Shown: positions 1-9,455, counted from the stretch's first letter. The stretch is DNA of 64,000 nt from Neobacillus sp. PS2-9 (GCF_030915525.1 NZ_CP133269.1:4755001-4819000); one strand, 5' to 3'. Notes: generated from the letters alone by a model not told the origin. A program made the numbers and translations.

Positions 1-480
1 GTAGATGATGCTAGTGTAGCTGTGAAGAGATACGAAGCAGATGAATTTGATTTAGGAATTTGTATTGGATCCACTCACGCTTTAGGTGGGTTTGAACCTA
101 CTCTTAAAACGATGAAACGCCTCATTAAAAAAGATGGTTACATTTTAATCGGAGAGGGCTATTGGAAGAAGACACCTAGCAAGGAATACTTAGAGGCATT
201 GGGAGGCGCAGAAGAATCTGAATTGAAAAGTCATGCACGGAATGTAATGACCGCGGAAGAACTTGGACTCATTCCTCTTTGGTCTTACGTCGCAAACGAA
301 GATGAATGGGATGACTATGAGTGGCTTTATTCCTCTACCATTGAAAACTATTGTCATGAAAATCCTGATGATCCAGATAAGGCAGCCATGCTTGAGAGAA
401 TTAGAAAATGGCGGAGAACTTATTTAAGTTGGGGCCGTGACACACTTGGTTTTGGTTTATATTTGTTTCGAAACGACTAA
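1..480 (+). CDS. Class I SAM-dependent methyltransferase, C-terminal part (5' end outside window)
   Basis: The frame is open from the first base of the window, so the N-terminus with the SAM-binding glycine loop lies outside. The visible ~159 residues have the second half of a Rossmann methyltransferase: an acidic strand then a GSTHALGG turn (LGICIGSTHALGG, like the motif IV region), a helix with LIKKDGYILIGEGYW, and a C-terminal WGRDTLGFGLYLFR strand. The GTG at 22 is an internal codon rather than a convincing start, since no ribosome binding site precedes it. Small Bacillus methyltransferases of this type are mostly uncharacterised, and the substrate cannot be read from this fragment. It ends at TAA just before a long repeat-filled gap and is convergent with the chromate transporter genes. 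Confidence 0.75.
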   Translation, partial: VDDASVAVKRYEADEFDLGICIGSTHALGGFEPTLKTMKRLIKKDGYILIGEGYWKKTPSKEYLEALGGAEESELKSHARNVMTAEELGLIPLWSYVANEDEWDDYEWLYSSTIENYCHENPDDPDKAAMLERIRKWRRTYLSWGRDTLGFGLYLFRND

Positions 481-549
481 ATTGACTTATTCGCAAACCC
501 ATCGCTGTTACCAACAGAATAATATCGAATTCCAAGGTAACTTCTTTAT

Positions 550-880
550 GGGACTTTGAACCTCTCACAGTGACCATACAATCCTCTTACTTCCTACTAT
601 GGGAACTGTGAAATCTTCACAGTTCCCATACTTAACTCTTTTTCTCTATATCGGGCACTGTGAACCCTTCACAATTCCCACCATCACCTCTTTTACCCTC
701 GAACTGGCACTGTAACCTCTTCACAATTCCCATGTACACCTCTTTTACTCTCTAACGGGCACTGTAACCCCTTCACAATTCCCACCATCACCTCTTTTTC
801 CCTCTAACAGGCATTGTGACCTCTTTATAATTCCCACCCTCACCTCTTTTTCACTCTAACGGTCACTTTGAATCTCCCCT
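550..880. repeat. Tandem array A, ~52-bp units with inverted repeats
   Basis: This fills most of the 470-bp gene-free gap 481-950. Units begin near 550, 601, 653, 705, 757, 809 and 861, so the period is 51-53 bp. Each unit is a GGGCAC-type start, an inverted repeat, then a pyrimidine-rich spacer close to ACCTCTTTTTCCCTCTAAC. In the unit at 601 the arms are perfect over 12 bp (GGGAACTGTGAA paired with TTCACAGTTCCC). Later units keep GTGAA/TTCAC with decay. There is no open frame with coding character. It lies between convergent genes. Arrays with the same period and layout recur at 23.0, 35.7, 42.4, 44.9, 51.8-52.1 and 60.5 kb. Confidence 0.85.
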
Positions 881-911
881 GCTTCCTTTTACAACAAGAA
901 TTTCACTACAA

Positions 912-947
912 CAAAAAACTCAAGCCCCATTCAGCTTGAGTTTTTTT
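912..947 (-). terminator. Rho-independent terminator after the chromate transporter pair
   Basis: Arms AACTCAAGC (917-925) and GCTTGAGTT (934-942) form a 9-bp stem with A-runs on the left and T-runs on the right, so it can end transcripts from either side. It sits a few bases past the stop of the minus-strand transporter gene. Confidence 0.8.
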
Positions 948-950
948 CTT

Positions 951-1478
951 CTATAAGAATATCCCACCATATATTAACGACCCCATGATAACGTAAGCTG
1001 GGTGTACCTTTAATTTTTCAAGCAGGAAAAAGCTTACCCCTACCAGAATCACCGTTTGAAGCACACCTGAATCCGAGTAAGAAGTAGAAAAGAAGCTAAA
1101 TGCCATCACACCTAGCATTACCGCGATAGTCGGTCGGATATAATTGGTCATCCGCTTCACCTTAGGAGAATCTTTATATTTGTATAGAAGACCTAAAAGA
1201 ACAATCATTAATAGAAGCGAAGGAGCAACAGTCGCAAAAATCCCAACGATTGAGCCTAGAACTCCACCCTGCTCATATCCAATGTAGCCGGCCATTTTTG
1301 TCGCAATGGGACCGGGCAGTGAATTTCCTAAGGCTAATACCTCACTAAATTCGGGTACCGTCATCCACCCGTAATGATCGACAACTTCGTTTTCAACAAG
1401 CGGAATCGAAGCAGGTCCTCCGCCATAACCAACAATTCCTGGAATGAAAAAAGCAAGAAAGATATGCCAATAAAGCAT
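951..1478 (-). CDS. Short-chain chromate transporter (CHR family), second subunit
   Basis: A 175-residue hydrophobic protein of the CHR family, equal to half of a full-length ChrA. The signature FxxGxxGYGGGPASIPL near residues 11-26 and the later SLPGPIATKMAGYIGYEQGG are diagnostic of CHR domains, with about six membrane segments. Its ATG overlaps the stop of the upstream paralogue by one base (TAATG), which implies translational coupling and a heterodimer. B. subtilis has the same arrangement in YwrA/YwrB, where both halves are needed for chromate resistance. The family exports chromate, and some members may carry other oxyanions. The terminator at 912-947 closes the unit. Specificity is inferred from family only. 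Confidence 0.9.
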   Translation of the reverse strand: MLYWHIFLAFFIPGIVGYGGGPASIPLVENEVVDHYGWMTVPEFSEVLALGNSLPGPIATKMAGYIGYEQGGVLGSIVGIFATVAPSLLLMIVLLGLLYKYKDSPKVKRMTNYIRPTIAVMLGVMAFSFFSTSYSDSGVLQTVILVGVSFFLLEKLKVHPAYVIMGSLIYGGIFL

Positions 1479-2050
1479 TATCCCACCTCTCTTTCACTAT
1501 TTTTTTCAACCTTAGCAGCCTTATCACGCTTCACTAAGGCAAATAATAATATGGCCACGATTAAAATGGCAGGATGCACATGCAAGACCTCTAATAATAG
1601 TAAACTCCCAACAACCGTTACACCTGCACTAATATGGCCTAGCGTTTGATACGACTTCTTATAAAAATCCCAGGTTAATGTGGCCATCATTACACCTACA
1701 ACTGGTACGACTGCTTTAGTCATGCCTGCTACCCATGGCAGATCCTTGAACGATGCCAATGAGGTTAGCAGGATAATCATTAATATAATAGTAGGAACGA
1801 TGGAGGAAAAAATGGCATTTAGCATACCTACATATCCGCCCACTCGATAGCCGATATACCCTGCCATTTTTGTGTTAATAGGGCCGGGAAGGGTATTTGC
1901 TAACGCCAAAACATCTGCAAATTCATCATCGGTCATCCATTTGTAGGTTCCAACTACCTCTTTATGAACGAGCGGAATCGATGATGGTCCCCCTCCGTAC
2001 CCTAATATTCCGGAACGGAAAAAAGCGATAGATATATCCCTCTGTTTCAT
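1478..2050 (-). CDS. Short-chain chromate transporter (CHR family), first subunit
   Basis: A 190-residue paralogue of the next gene, with the same CHR signatures (SGILGYGGGPSSIPLV near residue 13 and NTLPGPINTKMAGYIGYRVGG near 53) and about six hydrophobic helices. The C-terminal tail is charged and cytoplasmic. It starts 25 bp after the stop of the gamma-glutamyltransferase gene and overlaps its partner by one base, so ggt and both chr genes may form one transcript. Two different half-size CHR proteins side by side are typical of Bacillus, where they form a two-polypeptide transporter with inverted topologies. The link to a gamma-glutamyltransferase repeats the ywr neighbourhood of B. subtilis. 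Confidence 0.9.
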   Translation of the reverse strand: MKQRDISIAFFRSGILGYGGGPSSIPLVHKEVVGTYKWMTDDEFADVLALANTLPGPINTKMAGYIGYRVGGYVGMLNAIFSSIVPTIILMIILLTSLASFKDLPWVAGMTKAVVPVVGVMMATLTWDFYKKSYQTLGHISAGVTVVGSLLLLEVLHVHPAILIVAILLFALVKRDKAAKVEKNSEREVG

Positions 2051-2075
2051 TATTTATTCAACACCTTTTATTAAT

Positions 2076-3686
2076 TTACCATGCCGCAATGGTTCCATCC
2101 GTTCTTGATTCTGTTCCGCCTGAAAGCACACCGGTACTTGGGTCTCTCCAAATGATTTGTCCTCTTCCGAATCCTCCACCATCTAAGGCTACTTCAATCT
2201 CATGACCTTTCCTTGCTAAGGCCGCGGCAATATGTGCTGGGAATGAATGTTCAACTTGAACTTTCTTTCCCTCCATCCATTGCCATCTTGGCGAGTCTAG
2301 AGCTGCTTGCGGATTTAGGTGGAAGTCAACTGTGTTCATGATGACTTGAGCATGGCCTTGAGGCTGCATATACCCACCCATCACTCCAAACGGTCCAACG
2401 GCTTCATTATCTTTTGTTAAAAATCCAGGGATAATCGTATGGTACGTTCTTTTTCCAGGCTCCAAACGATTCTCATGGGATGGATCTAACGAGAAATCAG
2501 CACCTCGGTTTTGCAAGGCGATTCCTGTTCCAGGGATAACGATTCCAGAACCAAAGCCCATATAGTTACTTTGAATGAAGGAAACCATATTGCCCTCGCC
2601 ATCTGCCGTTGCCAAGTAAACAGTACCGCCTTTAGGCGGTGTGCCCGGCTCTGGAGTAAGAGCAACATCCCCAATTAAGCTTCTTCTCGCTTCTGCAAAT
2701 TCTTCCGACAATAACTGTTCAGCTGTAACGGACATTTTTTCTGGGTCTGTTACATATTTTTTGGCATCAGCAAAAGCTAGCTTCATCGCTTCAATCTGCT
2801 TATGATACGTATCCACTGATTCCTTTTCTTTCAAGTCAAAGCCCTTGAGCATGTTAAGGGCCATTAAGGCAACGATTCCCTGGCCATTCGGCGGAATCTC
2901 CCACACATCATAGCCTTTGTAATTAACCTTAATCGGCTGTACCCACTCAGGCTTGTATGCAGCTAAATCCTCTTTTGAAAGGAATCCACCGTGCTGCTTT
3001 GAGAACTCGTCGATTTGATCGGCCAATTCTCCGCGATAAAAGCTTTCCGCATTGCTTTCCGCAATCTTGCGTAATGTGTTGGCATGACCTTTGGAGCTCC
3101 AGATTTCCCCTGTTTGAGGAGCCTTTCCATTTGGAGCAAAGGTTTCAAACCAACCTTTATATTCATCGCCAGTAAATAAATCTTTGAATCTATTAAAAGC
3201 GATATTCCAGTACTTCCCTAAAATTGGGCTTAACGGGTAGCCATTTTCCGCATACTCTATGGCCGGCTGTAATACTTCCGTTAATGGAAGCTTACCGAAA
3301 CGACGGGACAACTCCGCCCATGCCGCAGGTACACCGGGAACCGTAACGGGTACAAGGCCAAAGGTTGGCATCTTTTCATGCCCCATTTCCTTAACCGCAT
3401 CAATCGAGATGCTTTTTGGAGAAGGGCCGCTTGAGTTTAGACCATGCAGTTCGCCTTTTGTCCATACAAGCGCAAAGGCATCTCCACCGATCCCATTGGA
3501 GGTTGGTTCGACTACCGTTAAACAAGCAGCAGTTGCAATCGCCGCATCAATGGCATTCCCGCCCTTTTTTAATATATCTAGACCTGCTTGTGCCGCTAAG
3601 GGCTGAGATGTTGCCACCATGCCATTTTTAGCGATTGTCGTCATTCTTTGTGATGGATATGGATAGTTCAAGTAATCAAAGTTCAT
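2076..3686 (-). CDS. Gamma-glutamyltransferase, YwrD-like, cytoplasmic
   Basis: A 536-residue Ntn hydrolase of the gamma-glutamyltranspeptidase family (peptidase T3). It cleaves or transfers the gamma-glutamyl group of glutathione and related peptides. The expected autoprocessing nucleophile is Thr355, in GGTVYLATADGEGN. The conserved start (NGMVATSQPLAAQAG, then GGNAIDAAIA near 42-51) and the C-terminal glycine-rich loop (ALDGGGFGRGQ) are present. There is no signal peptide, unlike secreted GGT but like B. subtilis YwrD, so it probably works inside the cell. The neighbouring oligopeptide importer suggests that gamma-glutamyl peptides are taken up and cleaved internally; that is inference. 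Length is normal for the short YwrD-type branch. Confidence 0.92.
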   Translation of the reverse strand: MNFDYLNYPYPSQRMTTIAKNGMVATSQPLAAQAGLDILKKGGNAIDAAIATAACLTVVEPTSNGIGGDAFALVWTKGELHGLNSSGPSPKSISIDAVKEMGHEKMPTFGLVPVTVPGVPAAWAELSRRFGKLPLTEVLQPAIEYAENGYPLSPILGKYWNIAFNRFKDLFTGDEYKGWFETFAPNGKAPQTGEIWSSKGHANTLRKIAESNAESFYRGELADQIDEFSKQHGGFLSKEDLAAYKPEWVQPIKVNYKGYDVWEIPPNGQGIVALMALNMLKGFDLKEKESVDTYHKQIEAMKLAFADAKKYVTDPEKMSVTAEQLLSEEFAEARRSLIGDVALTPEPGTPPKGGTVYLATADGEGNMVSFIQSNYMGFGSGIVIPGTGIALQNRGADFSLDPSHENRLEPGKRTYHTIIPGFLTKDNEAVGPFGVMGGYMQPQGHAQVIMNTVDFHLNPQAALDSPRWQWMEGKKVQVEHSFPAHIAAALARKGHEIEVALDGGGFGRGQIIWRDPSTGVLSGGTESRTDGTIAAW

Positions 3687-3830
3687 GAATCGTTCTCCCC
3701 TTATACATACATTTCATGATTGTTGCTCTTTAACTTTCCTTTGTTAATCATTTTATACTATTAAACTTACAAACGGAATATTCATTTCGAAAAAAATAAC
3801 AAAAAGAATTGTACGATTTTTGATTTTAGC

Positions 3831-3904
3831 TATGTTAAACTTGCCTGTTGATTTCCGCTCCAATCAACAGGGTGTAAAAATCAACAATGCTCTTTAACAC
3901 AGCC
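3831..3904. repeat. Short form of a dispersed Bacillus-type repeat (internal deletion)
   Basis: The sequence runs from TGTTAAAC (3833) to TTTAACA (3893-3899) and carries CTGTTGATTTCCGCTCCA joined directly to ATCAACAGGG. It matches both ends of the 176-bp element at 35447-35622 but lacks its 105-bp GC-rich interior. The junction is the single 10-bp TTCCGCTCCA (3853-3862), which occurs twice in the long copy. It sits between the oligopeptide operon terminator and the ggt promoter. Confidence 0.85.
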
Positions 3905-3914
3905 TTGATTTTAA

Positions 3915-3954
3915 CAAAAAAGAGGCGCCCTCAAAGTGAAGGGATCAGCCTCTT
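3915..3954 (-). terminator. Terminator of the oligopeptide transporter operon
   Basis: On the minus strand AAGAGGC (3954-3948) pairs with GCCTCTT (3926-3920) and a T-run follows. It lies immediately after the stop of the last ABC gene. Confidence 0.8.
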
Positions 3955-3960
3955 GCAAAT

Positions 3961-4953
3961 TTAGGCGTAATGACATGCAACAAAATGATTCCCGCTTACT
4001 TCAGTAAATGCTGGCTCTTCAGCCCTACATTTATCCGTTGCTAATGGACATCTTGTATGAAACCGACAGCCGCTTGGAACATTAATTGGACTTGGCACAT
4101 CCCCAGTTAATATAACTCTTTCCCTTTTCTTCTCTTCATTTGTAGAAGGGATTGCAGATAGCAAGGCTCTTGTATACGGATGAAGCGGATTGTCATACAG
4201 TTCCTTTTTATCAGCAAGCTCCACCATTTTCCCCAAGTACATCACTGCTACCCGGTCGCTGACGTGCTTGACAACACTTAAGTCATGAGAAATAAATAAA
4301 TAGGTTAATTGATGTTCCTTTTTTAATCGCTGTAATAAATTTAGAATTTGTGATTGTACCGATACATCAAGCGCAGATACCGCTTCATCACAAACGATTA
4401 ATTTTGGATTCGTACATAACGCACGGGCAATGCTGACCCGTTGACGCTGACCACCAGAGAATTCATGTGGGAAACGATGATAATATTGCTCGTTTAACCC
4501 GACTTCTACTAATAAATTGCAAACATAATCGTACACATCTTTTTTAGGAACAATCTTATGTGTCTCCACAATTTCAGACAGCATGGTTCCTACTGTCATC
4601 CGTGGATTCAGCGAGCCATATGGATCCTGGAAAACGATTTGCAGATCCTTACGGTTATCTCTCATTTCCTTCTTTTTTACACGAGTAATATCTTTTCCTT
4701 CATATATAATAGTTCCAGAGCTTGGCTCATGGAGTCTGAGGATCGCACGTCCCATAGTGGATTTGCCACAGCCTGATTCTCCAACGATCCCCAACGTTTC
4801 TCCTTTTTTTAAAGAAAAGCTGATTCCATCCAATGCTTTGACAACCTGTTTTTCTTTAGAAAAGAACCCTTGGTCACCAACAGGAAAGTGTTTGGTTAAA
4901 TTTTGAACCTCAAGAAGATTTTGTTGCTGCGATTTCTCTAATTGAAGACTCAT
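3961..4953 (-). CDS. Oligopeptide ABC transporter ATP-binding protein, OppF/DppF type
   Basis: The second ATPase of a peptide importer, 330 residues from the chosen start. It has Walker [13 protein letters not shown] near 56-67, ABC signature FSGGQRQR, and Walker B LIVCDEAVSALD. The C-terminal oligo_HPY region carries cysteines (GCRFHTRCPLATDKC) that in this family can hold an iron-sulphur cluster. The ATG at 4953 was preferred over the one at 4974 because AAGGAAGGTGAG lies right in front of it. It overlaps the end of the OppD gene by 44 bp, so the two are translationally coupled. It is the last gene of the A-B-C-D-F operon and drives uptake with OppD. Confidence 0.93.
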   Translation of the reverse strand: MSLQLEKSQQQNLLEVQNLTKHFPVGDQGFFSKEKQVVKALDGISFSLKKGETLGIVGESGCGKSTMGRAILRLHEPSSGTIIYEGKDITRVKKKEMRDNRKDLQIVFQDPYGSLNPRMTVGTMLSEIVETHKIVPKKDVYDYVCNLLVEVGLNEQYYHRFPHEFSGGQRQRVSIARALCTNPKLIVCDEAVSALDVSVQSQILNLLQRLKKEHQLTYLFISHDLSVVKHVSDRVAVMYLGKMVELADKKELYDNPLHPYTRALLSAIPSTNEEKKRERVILTGDVPSPINVPSGCRFHTRCPLATDKCRAEEPAFTEVSGNHFVACHYA

Positions 4954-5950
4954 TAAGCTCACCTTCCTTTTCATTCCATTTATCTGTATATTTCCAACAG
5001 CTTACAGTATGCTGTTCCTCTATCGATGTAATATCCGGAGCATGACTTCTACAAATCTCTTGTGCGTATGGACATCGATCAACAAATCGGCATCCTTTTG
5101 GCATGGCATCCGGTGATGGGACAGACCCTTTTATGACAAAAAGCTCTTCCACATTATCTTCTGCATCGACATCCGGGATGCACCTCAATAAACCTTGCGT
5201 GTATGGGTGAAGCGGATTGTTAAAGACGGTTTTCCTACTTCCGTATTCAACAGCTTTTCCTGCGTACATCACCAGAACCGTGTCAGCCATTTCAGAGACA
5301 ACAGCTAAATCATGGGTAATCATAATAATTCCCATATCCAAGTCTTTTTGCAAATTCTTCATTAAATCCAATATTTGCGCTTGAATCGTAACATCCAATG
5401 CAGTGGTTGGTTCATCCGCAATAAGAAGTTCTGGATTACAGCTTAGCGCGATCGCAATCATCACACGCTGTCTCATTCCTCCGCTCAATTCATGCGGATA
5501 GGCATCGATCCTTTTTTCAGGTGATGGAATGCCCACCAGTTTTAACATTTCAATCGCCTTAAGCTTTGCTTCTTTTTTATTTAAATTCTGATGAATAATG
5601 ATCGTTTCAGCTATTTGTTTACCGACCGTCTGAACAGGATTAAGCGAGGTCATTGGTTCTTGGAAAATCATTGAGACCTGGTTGCCGCGAATTTTACTCA
5701 TTTGTTTCATTGATTTACCAGCTAAATTTTCTCCCTTTAACAGGATTTCTCCTTCGATTTGTCCTGTCTCAGGCAATAAACCCATTACAGAAAGGGAGGT
5801 CATACTTTTTCCACAACCCGATTCACCTACAATGCACAGGGTTTTTCCCTTTTCAACCGTAAACGATAACCCGGCAACAATATTCGTTGTCCTCTTCTTG
5901 CCAACAAAGCTGACTTTTAAATCCTTAACCTCTAATAATGAATTTGACAT
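4910..5950 (-). CDS. Oligopeptide ABC transporter ATP-binding protein, OppD/DppD type
   Basis: A 346-residue ATPase that powers peptide uptake. Walker A is [10 protein letters not shown] at 41-50, the signature is LSGGMRQR, and Walker B is [12 protein letters not shown]. The C-terminal oligo_HPY extension with [18 protein letters not shown] is present, typical of peptide or nickel importers. GAGGGG stands before the ATG. It begins 10 bp after the permease gene and overlaps OppF. The Walker A ends in Met where many relatives have Thr, as is usual for OppD/DppD proteins, so this is not a defect. Confidence 0.93.
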   Translation of the reverse strand: MSNSLLEVKDLKVSFVGKKRTTNIVAGLSFTVEKGKTLCIVGESGCGKSMTSLSVMGLLPETGQIEGEILLKGENLAGKSMKQMSKIRGNQVSMIFQEPMTSLNPVQTVGKQIAETIIIHQNLNKKEAKLKAIEMLKLVGIPSPEKRIDAYPHELSGGMRQRVMIAIALSCNPELLIADEPTTALDVTIQAQILDLMKNLQKDLDMGIIMITHDLAVVSEMADTVLVMYAGKAVEYGSRKTVFNNPLHPYTQGLLRCIPDVDAEDNVEELFVIKGSVPSPDAMPKGCRFVDRCPYAQEICRSHAPDITSIEEQHTVSCWKYTDKWNEKEGELNESSIREIAATKSS

Positions 5951-5960
5951 ATTATTCCCC

Positions 5961-6851
5961 TCACTTCAGCTTAGGATCGAGTGCATCACGTAATCCATCA
6001 CCAAATAAGTTGATTGATAGAACCGTTAAAAAGATAAATAATCCTGGGAACAATGAAATCCACGGAGCATCTTTCAGATATCCTTGTCCCATCGATAACA
6101 TCGCACCCCAGCTCGGTGTTGGCGGTTGAGTACCTAATCCTAAGTAGCTAAGTGATGCTTCAGAAATGATAGCTGCAGCAATGGATAAAGTCGCTTGAAC
6201 AAGAATTGGTGGTAAGCAGTTTGGAAAAATGTGACGGAACATAATTTTTATATCGCTAATACCTGATGCTTTAGCCGCCGTGACATATTCTCTTTCCCTT
6301 TGACTCAATACTTCTCCCCTTACTAGACGAATAAAGTTAGGTGTAAAAATAATTCCAATTGCAATCATCGCGTTTTGTAATCCCGCACCAAGTACAGCTG
6401 CAAGGGAAAGGGCTAATACTAGTGGTGGGAATGAAAGCAACGCGTCTGTGAAACGCATGACTACATATTCATCAAGGACTCCTCTGTAATATCCTGAAAA
6501 TAATCCAATAGGAATTCCGATTACAAGAGCTATACCAACAGAGATAATACCAGCTTGGATGGAAACTCGTGCTCCATAAATAATCCGGCTGAAAATATCG
6601 CGGCCCAGTTCATCCGTACCCATGATATTGGCTGCACTTGGACTTTGAAGGAATTTCGCATAATCCTGCTCGCTTGGGCTATGCGGTGCAACAATTGGAG
6701 CAAACACAGCCATCAAGATGAGAAGAAGAGTAAACACTCCACCAATAACTGCTAATTTATTTTGAAAAAAACGAGAACTCATTTCTTTCCATCTACGTTT
6801 TCTTGGACTTTCCACTTTTACTAGTTGTTCCAACTTAGCTTCCATCGTCAT
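5961..6851 (-). CDS. Oligopeptide ABC transporter permease, OppC/DppC type
   Basis: A 296-residue inner-membrane permease. The N-terminal cytoplasmic stretch (about 1-30) precedes the first membrane helix at 31-52, the OppC N-terminal domain motif NIMGTDELGRDIFSRIIYG and five further helices. The EAA-type coupling loop REYVTAAKASGISDIKIMFRH contacts the ATPases. The ATG is preceded by AGGAGGAC and overlaps the OppB stop by 4 bp (ATGA), so coupling is tight. It forms the channel with OppB. Confidence 0.93.
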   Translation of the reverse strand: MTMEAKLEQLVKVESPRKRRWKEMSSRFFQNKLAVIGGVFTLLLILMAVFAPIVAPHSPSEQDYAKFLQSPSAANIMGTDELGRDIFSRIIYGARVSIQAGIISVGIALVIGIPIGLFSGYYRGVLDEYVVMRFTDALLSFPPLVLALSLAAVLGAGLQNAMIAIGIIFTPNFIRLVRGEVLSQREREYVTAAKASGISDIKIMFRHIFPNCLPPILVQATLSIAAAIISEASLSYLGLGTQPPTPSWGAMLSMGQGYLKDAPWISLFPGLFIFLTVLSINLFGDGLRDALDPKLK

Positions 6852-7801
6852 TGTCCTCCTGTCAGCTTTATTCTTGGATCTAGTACGGAATAAAGGATGT
6901 CGATCAAGAAGTTTACCACTACAACAGCAATAGCCATAAATAGGACGGCTCCTTGTACTACAGGGAAATCTCTTGTTAAAATCGCATCAATTACTAGACG
7001 CCCTAGTCCTGGAACGGCAAAGATGGTTTCCGTTATAACTGCTCCACCTAAGAAGGTGGCCAATTGTAATCCACTTACCGTTACAACAGGAATTAACGCA
7101 TTTTTCAAGGCATGTCCAAGGACAACCCCTTTTTCTAATACCCCTTTTGCATAGGCCGTACGAATATAATCAGCCTGCAAAACTTCAAGCATACTTGAAC
7201 GAAGCATCCTTGTAATTTCAGCACTTAAGCGAACACCTACCGCCAGCGCTGGTAAAATCATTAACATCAAACTCTTTTTAAAATCAACCCATGGTTCCAC
7301 ATATCCAGAAGGTGCGAACCAGCCTAGTGAGATTGAAAAAATAAAGATCAGTAAAATACCTAAGAAAAATGGCGGAATAGATACACCAGACAATGCAAAA
7401 GTCGTTCCAAAGTAATCCCAGAAGCTTCCCTTTCTCGTTGCTGAGATTATACCAGCCGGGATCGCAATGATCATGGCAATTAAAAAGGACATAACAGAAA
7501 GCTGAATGGTTACCGGCAATTTTTGTAGTAATACACTAAGCACCGGTGTATTATCCTTCAATGAATTTCCAAGATCTCCTTGAAGTACGTTTGATACCCA
7601 ATGGATATATTGCATATAAAGAGGATCATTCAATCCCATTTTCTCACGTAAAGCCTGAAGAGCTTCCTGGGTTGCTTCTTGCCCTAAAATCATCCTTGCC
7701 GGGTCACCTGGTGTCACATGGACTAATGAAAAAACGATAATACTTACTAAAAAAAGAATGACCACCATAAGACCTAATCTTCGAATTAAAAACTTTGCCA
7801 C
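6848..7801 (-). CDS. Oligopeptide ABC transporter permease, OppB/DppB type (GTG start)
   Basis: A 317-residue permease. A longer frame reaches 7879, but its first 26 residues would run through an intercistronic hairpin and lack family similarity. GTG at 7801 has AAAGGGAGGGG in front and gives the usual beginning (xAKFLIRRLGLMVVILFLVS). Features are the first helix at about 8-30, the HVTPGDPARMILGQEA loop, the EAA loop ADYIRTAYAKGVLEKGVV and six membrane spans. It pairs with OppC in the peptide channel. The gap to the binding-protein gene is filled by the hairpin at 7846-7875. Confidence 0.92.
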   Translation of the reverse strand: MAKFLIRRLGLMVVILFLVSIIVFSLVHVTPGDPARMILGQEATQEALQALREKMGLNDPLYMQYIHWVSNVLQGDLGNSLKDNTPVLSVLLQKLPVTIQLSVMSFLIAMIIAIPAGIISATRKGSFWDYFGTTFALSGVSIPPFFLGILLIFIFSISLGWFAPSGYVEPWVDFKKSLMLMILPALAVGVRLSAEITRMLRSSMLEVLQADYIRTAYAKGVLEKGVVLGHALKNALIPVVTVSGLQLATFLGGAVITETIFAVPGLGRLVIDAILTRDFPVVQGAVLFMAIAVVVVNFLIDILYSVLDPRIKLTGGQ

Positions 7802-7845
7802 GTATGCCCCTCCCTTTCTAAGGCGTTCAGCTGTGATGAAATATG

Positions 7846-7875
7846 ATCGGCTTGGAGTATTTTCCCCAAGCCGAT
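7846..7875 (-). terminator. Intercistronic hairpin between binding protein and permease genes
   Basis: Perfect 10-bp arms ATCGGCTTGG (7846-7855) and CCAAGCCGAT (7866-7875). No clean T-run follows on the minus strand, so partial read-through or protection of the upstream mRNA end is more likely than full termination. That would fit the usual excess of binding protein over permeases. Confidence 0.65.
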
Positions 7876-7889
7876 TCAAAGCTTATTGC

Positions 7890-9455
7890 TTATTTAAACG
7901 AAACGTCATGGAAGCGCATCATTTGATCCGGGATGTGCTTAAAGCCTTGTAAATTGTTTTTATATGCTTTGTAATCTAGTTCGTGATAAAGGAAGATGTA
8001 TGGTACTTCTTCTTGTCCTAGTTTAGTAGCTTCCGAATAAATCTCTTTACGCTTAGCTTGGTCTGTTTCTACACGGGCTTTCTGTAAAAGCTCGTCCATT
8101 TTCGGATTAGAATATCCGTAGTTAATAGAGCCAGTAGAATGATAGAGTGCGAAGATATTTCCATCTGGATCTGTTCTTCCGCTCCATCCTAGACGAACCG
8201 CATCAAATTTGAAATTATCCATGTTATCTAGCATGGTTCCAAACTCGACGATTTCAAGTTTCACCTTGATTCCTGCTTCTGCTGCCATCGATTGAATCAT
8301 TTGTGACATTTGTTCTTCCACTGGTTTAGGAGAAAGCTGAAGCGTAAATTCAAATCCGTTAGGGAAACCGGCATCAGCCATGATTTTCTTTGCTTTTTCC
8401 ACATTTTTCTTTGTTGGTTTGATGCTCTTATCAAACGCCCATGAATCTGGAGGAATAGCCCCTGCAGAAGGTACGCCTGTATTACGAAGCGCAACCTTGA
8501 TAATCGCATCACGATCGATAACTAGATCTAATGCCTGACGAAGTGCTTTGTTATTAAATGGTGCTTTTTTGTGATTCAAATATAATCCTTGGAATCCAAG
8601 TGCCCCGACTTCTGAAAGCTTGATGTTAGAGTCCGTTTTTAGTTTTTCAACATCTTTTGGCGGCACCTTGCTAATGATATCCAGTTCACCTGAAGTTAAG
8701 TTGGTTAAACGTACGTTTTCATCTGAATATGGACGATAAACGATTTTTTCAAACTTTGGCGCTCCGCCCCAGTAATCCGCATTTTTTTCCACTTCAATCT
8801 TGTCCTGCTTTACTCTTGAAACAAATTTGAATGGCCCTGTTCCTACAGGAGAATTAGCGAAGTCCGCTCCTTTTTCTTTTACTGCTGTAGGAGAAACCAT
8901 CATCCCAGCACGGTCAGATAAAGCTGCCAAGAACGGGCTGTATGGTTCTTTAAGCTGTACTTTAAGTGTATTTTCATCAACCACTTCAATTGTTTGAATA
9001 GAAGATAATTCAGATGCACGTGGTGACCCAGCATTTGGATCTAACATGCGTTCAAAGTTGAATTTAACTGCTTCTGCGTTAAATGGTGTTCCATCGTGAA
9101 ACTTTACATTTTCTTGTAGGTAGAACGTATAGGTTTTTCCATCTTCAGAAATGTCCCATTTCTTCGCTAGTTGTGGAACGAAGTTTAGCTTTTCATCCAC
9201 GTCAATCAGCTTGTCATAGATACTATGAAATACTTGTCTATCAACTGCTGCCGTTGAAAAATGCGGGTCTAATTGTGGTGGGTCATCATCAAGACCGACA
9301 GTTAATGTGGTCTTATCCCCACTATCCTTTACTGGTGCACTTGCCTTTTGTGAATCCTTCGCCCCTGAACTGGATGAATTATTATTGCCACATCCAGTTA
9401 AAAGCAACAAGAGACTCATAAATAATGCTGCGAAAACTTTTGTCTTGTTAGCCAT
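7890..9455 (-). CDS. Oligopeptide-binding lipoprotein, OppA/DppA type
   Basis: An extracellular solute-binding protein of family 5 (SBP_bac_5), 521 residues from ATG 9455. The lipoprotein signal is MANKTKVFAALFMSLLLLLTGC, with Cys22 as lipidation site, followed by a Ser/Asn/Lys-rich linker. The family core begins with TLTVGLDDDPPQLDPHFSTA and includes ENVKFHDGTPFNAEAVKFNFERM. An upstream ATG (9488) would add an 11-residue charged extension before the signal peptide and has no good ribosome site. AAGGGGAAAAGAG precedes 9455. It is the first gene of the operon. The ligand is unknown; the adjacent gamma-glutamyltransferase suggests glutathione-like or gamma-glutamyl peptides. Confidence 0.93.
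   Translation of the reverse strand: MANKTKVFAALFMSLLLLLTGCGNNNSSSSGAKDSQKASAPVKDSGDKTTLTVGLDDDPPQLDPHFSTAAVDRQVFHSIYDKLIDVDEKLNFVPQLAKKWDISEDGKTYTFYLQENVKFHDGTPFNAEAVKFNFERMLDPNAGSPRASELSSIQTIEVVDENTLKVQLKEPYSPFLAALSDRAGMMVSPTAVKEKGADFANSPVGTGPFKFVSRVKQDKIEVEKNADYWGGAPKFEKIVYRPYSDENVRLTNLTSGELDIISKVPPKDVEKLKTDSNIKLSEVGALGFQGLYLNHKKAPFNNKALRQALDLVIDRDAIIKVALRNTGVPSAGAIPPDSWAFDKSIKPTKKNVEKAKKIMADAGFPNGFEFTLQLSPKPVEEQMSQMIQSMAAEAGIKVKLEIVEFGTMLDNMDNFKFDAVRLGWSGRTDPDGNIFALYHSTGSINYGYSNPKMDELLQKARVETDQAKRKEIYSEATKLGQEEVPYIFLYHELDYKAYKNNLQGFKHIPDQMMRFHDVSFK

Noticed and set aside
7802..7879. N-terminal extension of the OppB-like permease
   Set aside because: It would cover the intercistronic hairpin; GTG 7801 has a strong ribosome site and gives the normal family start.
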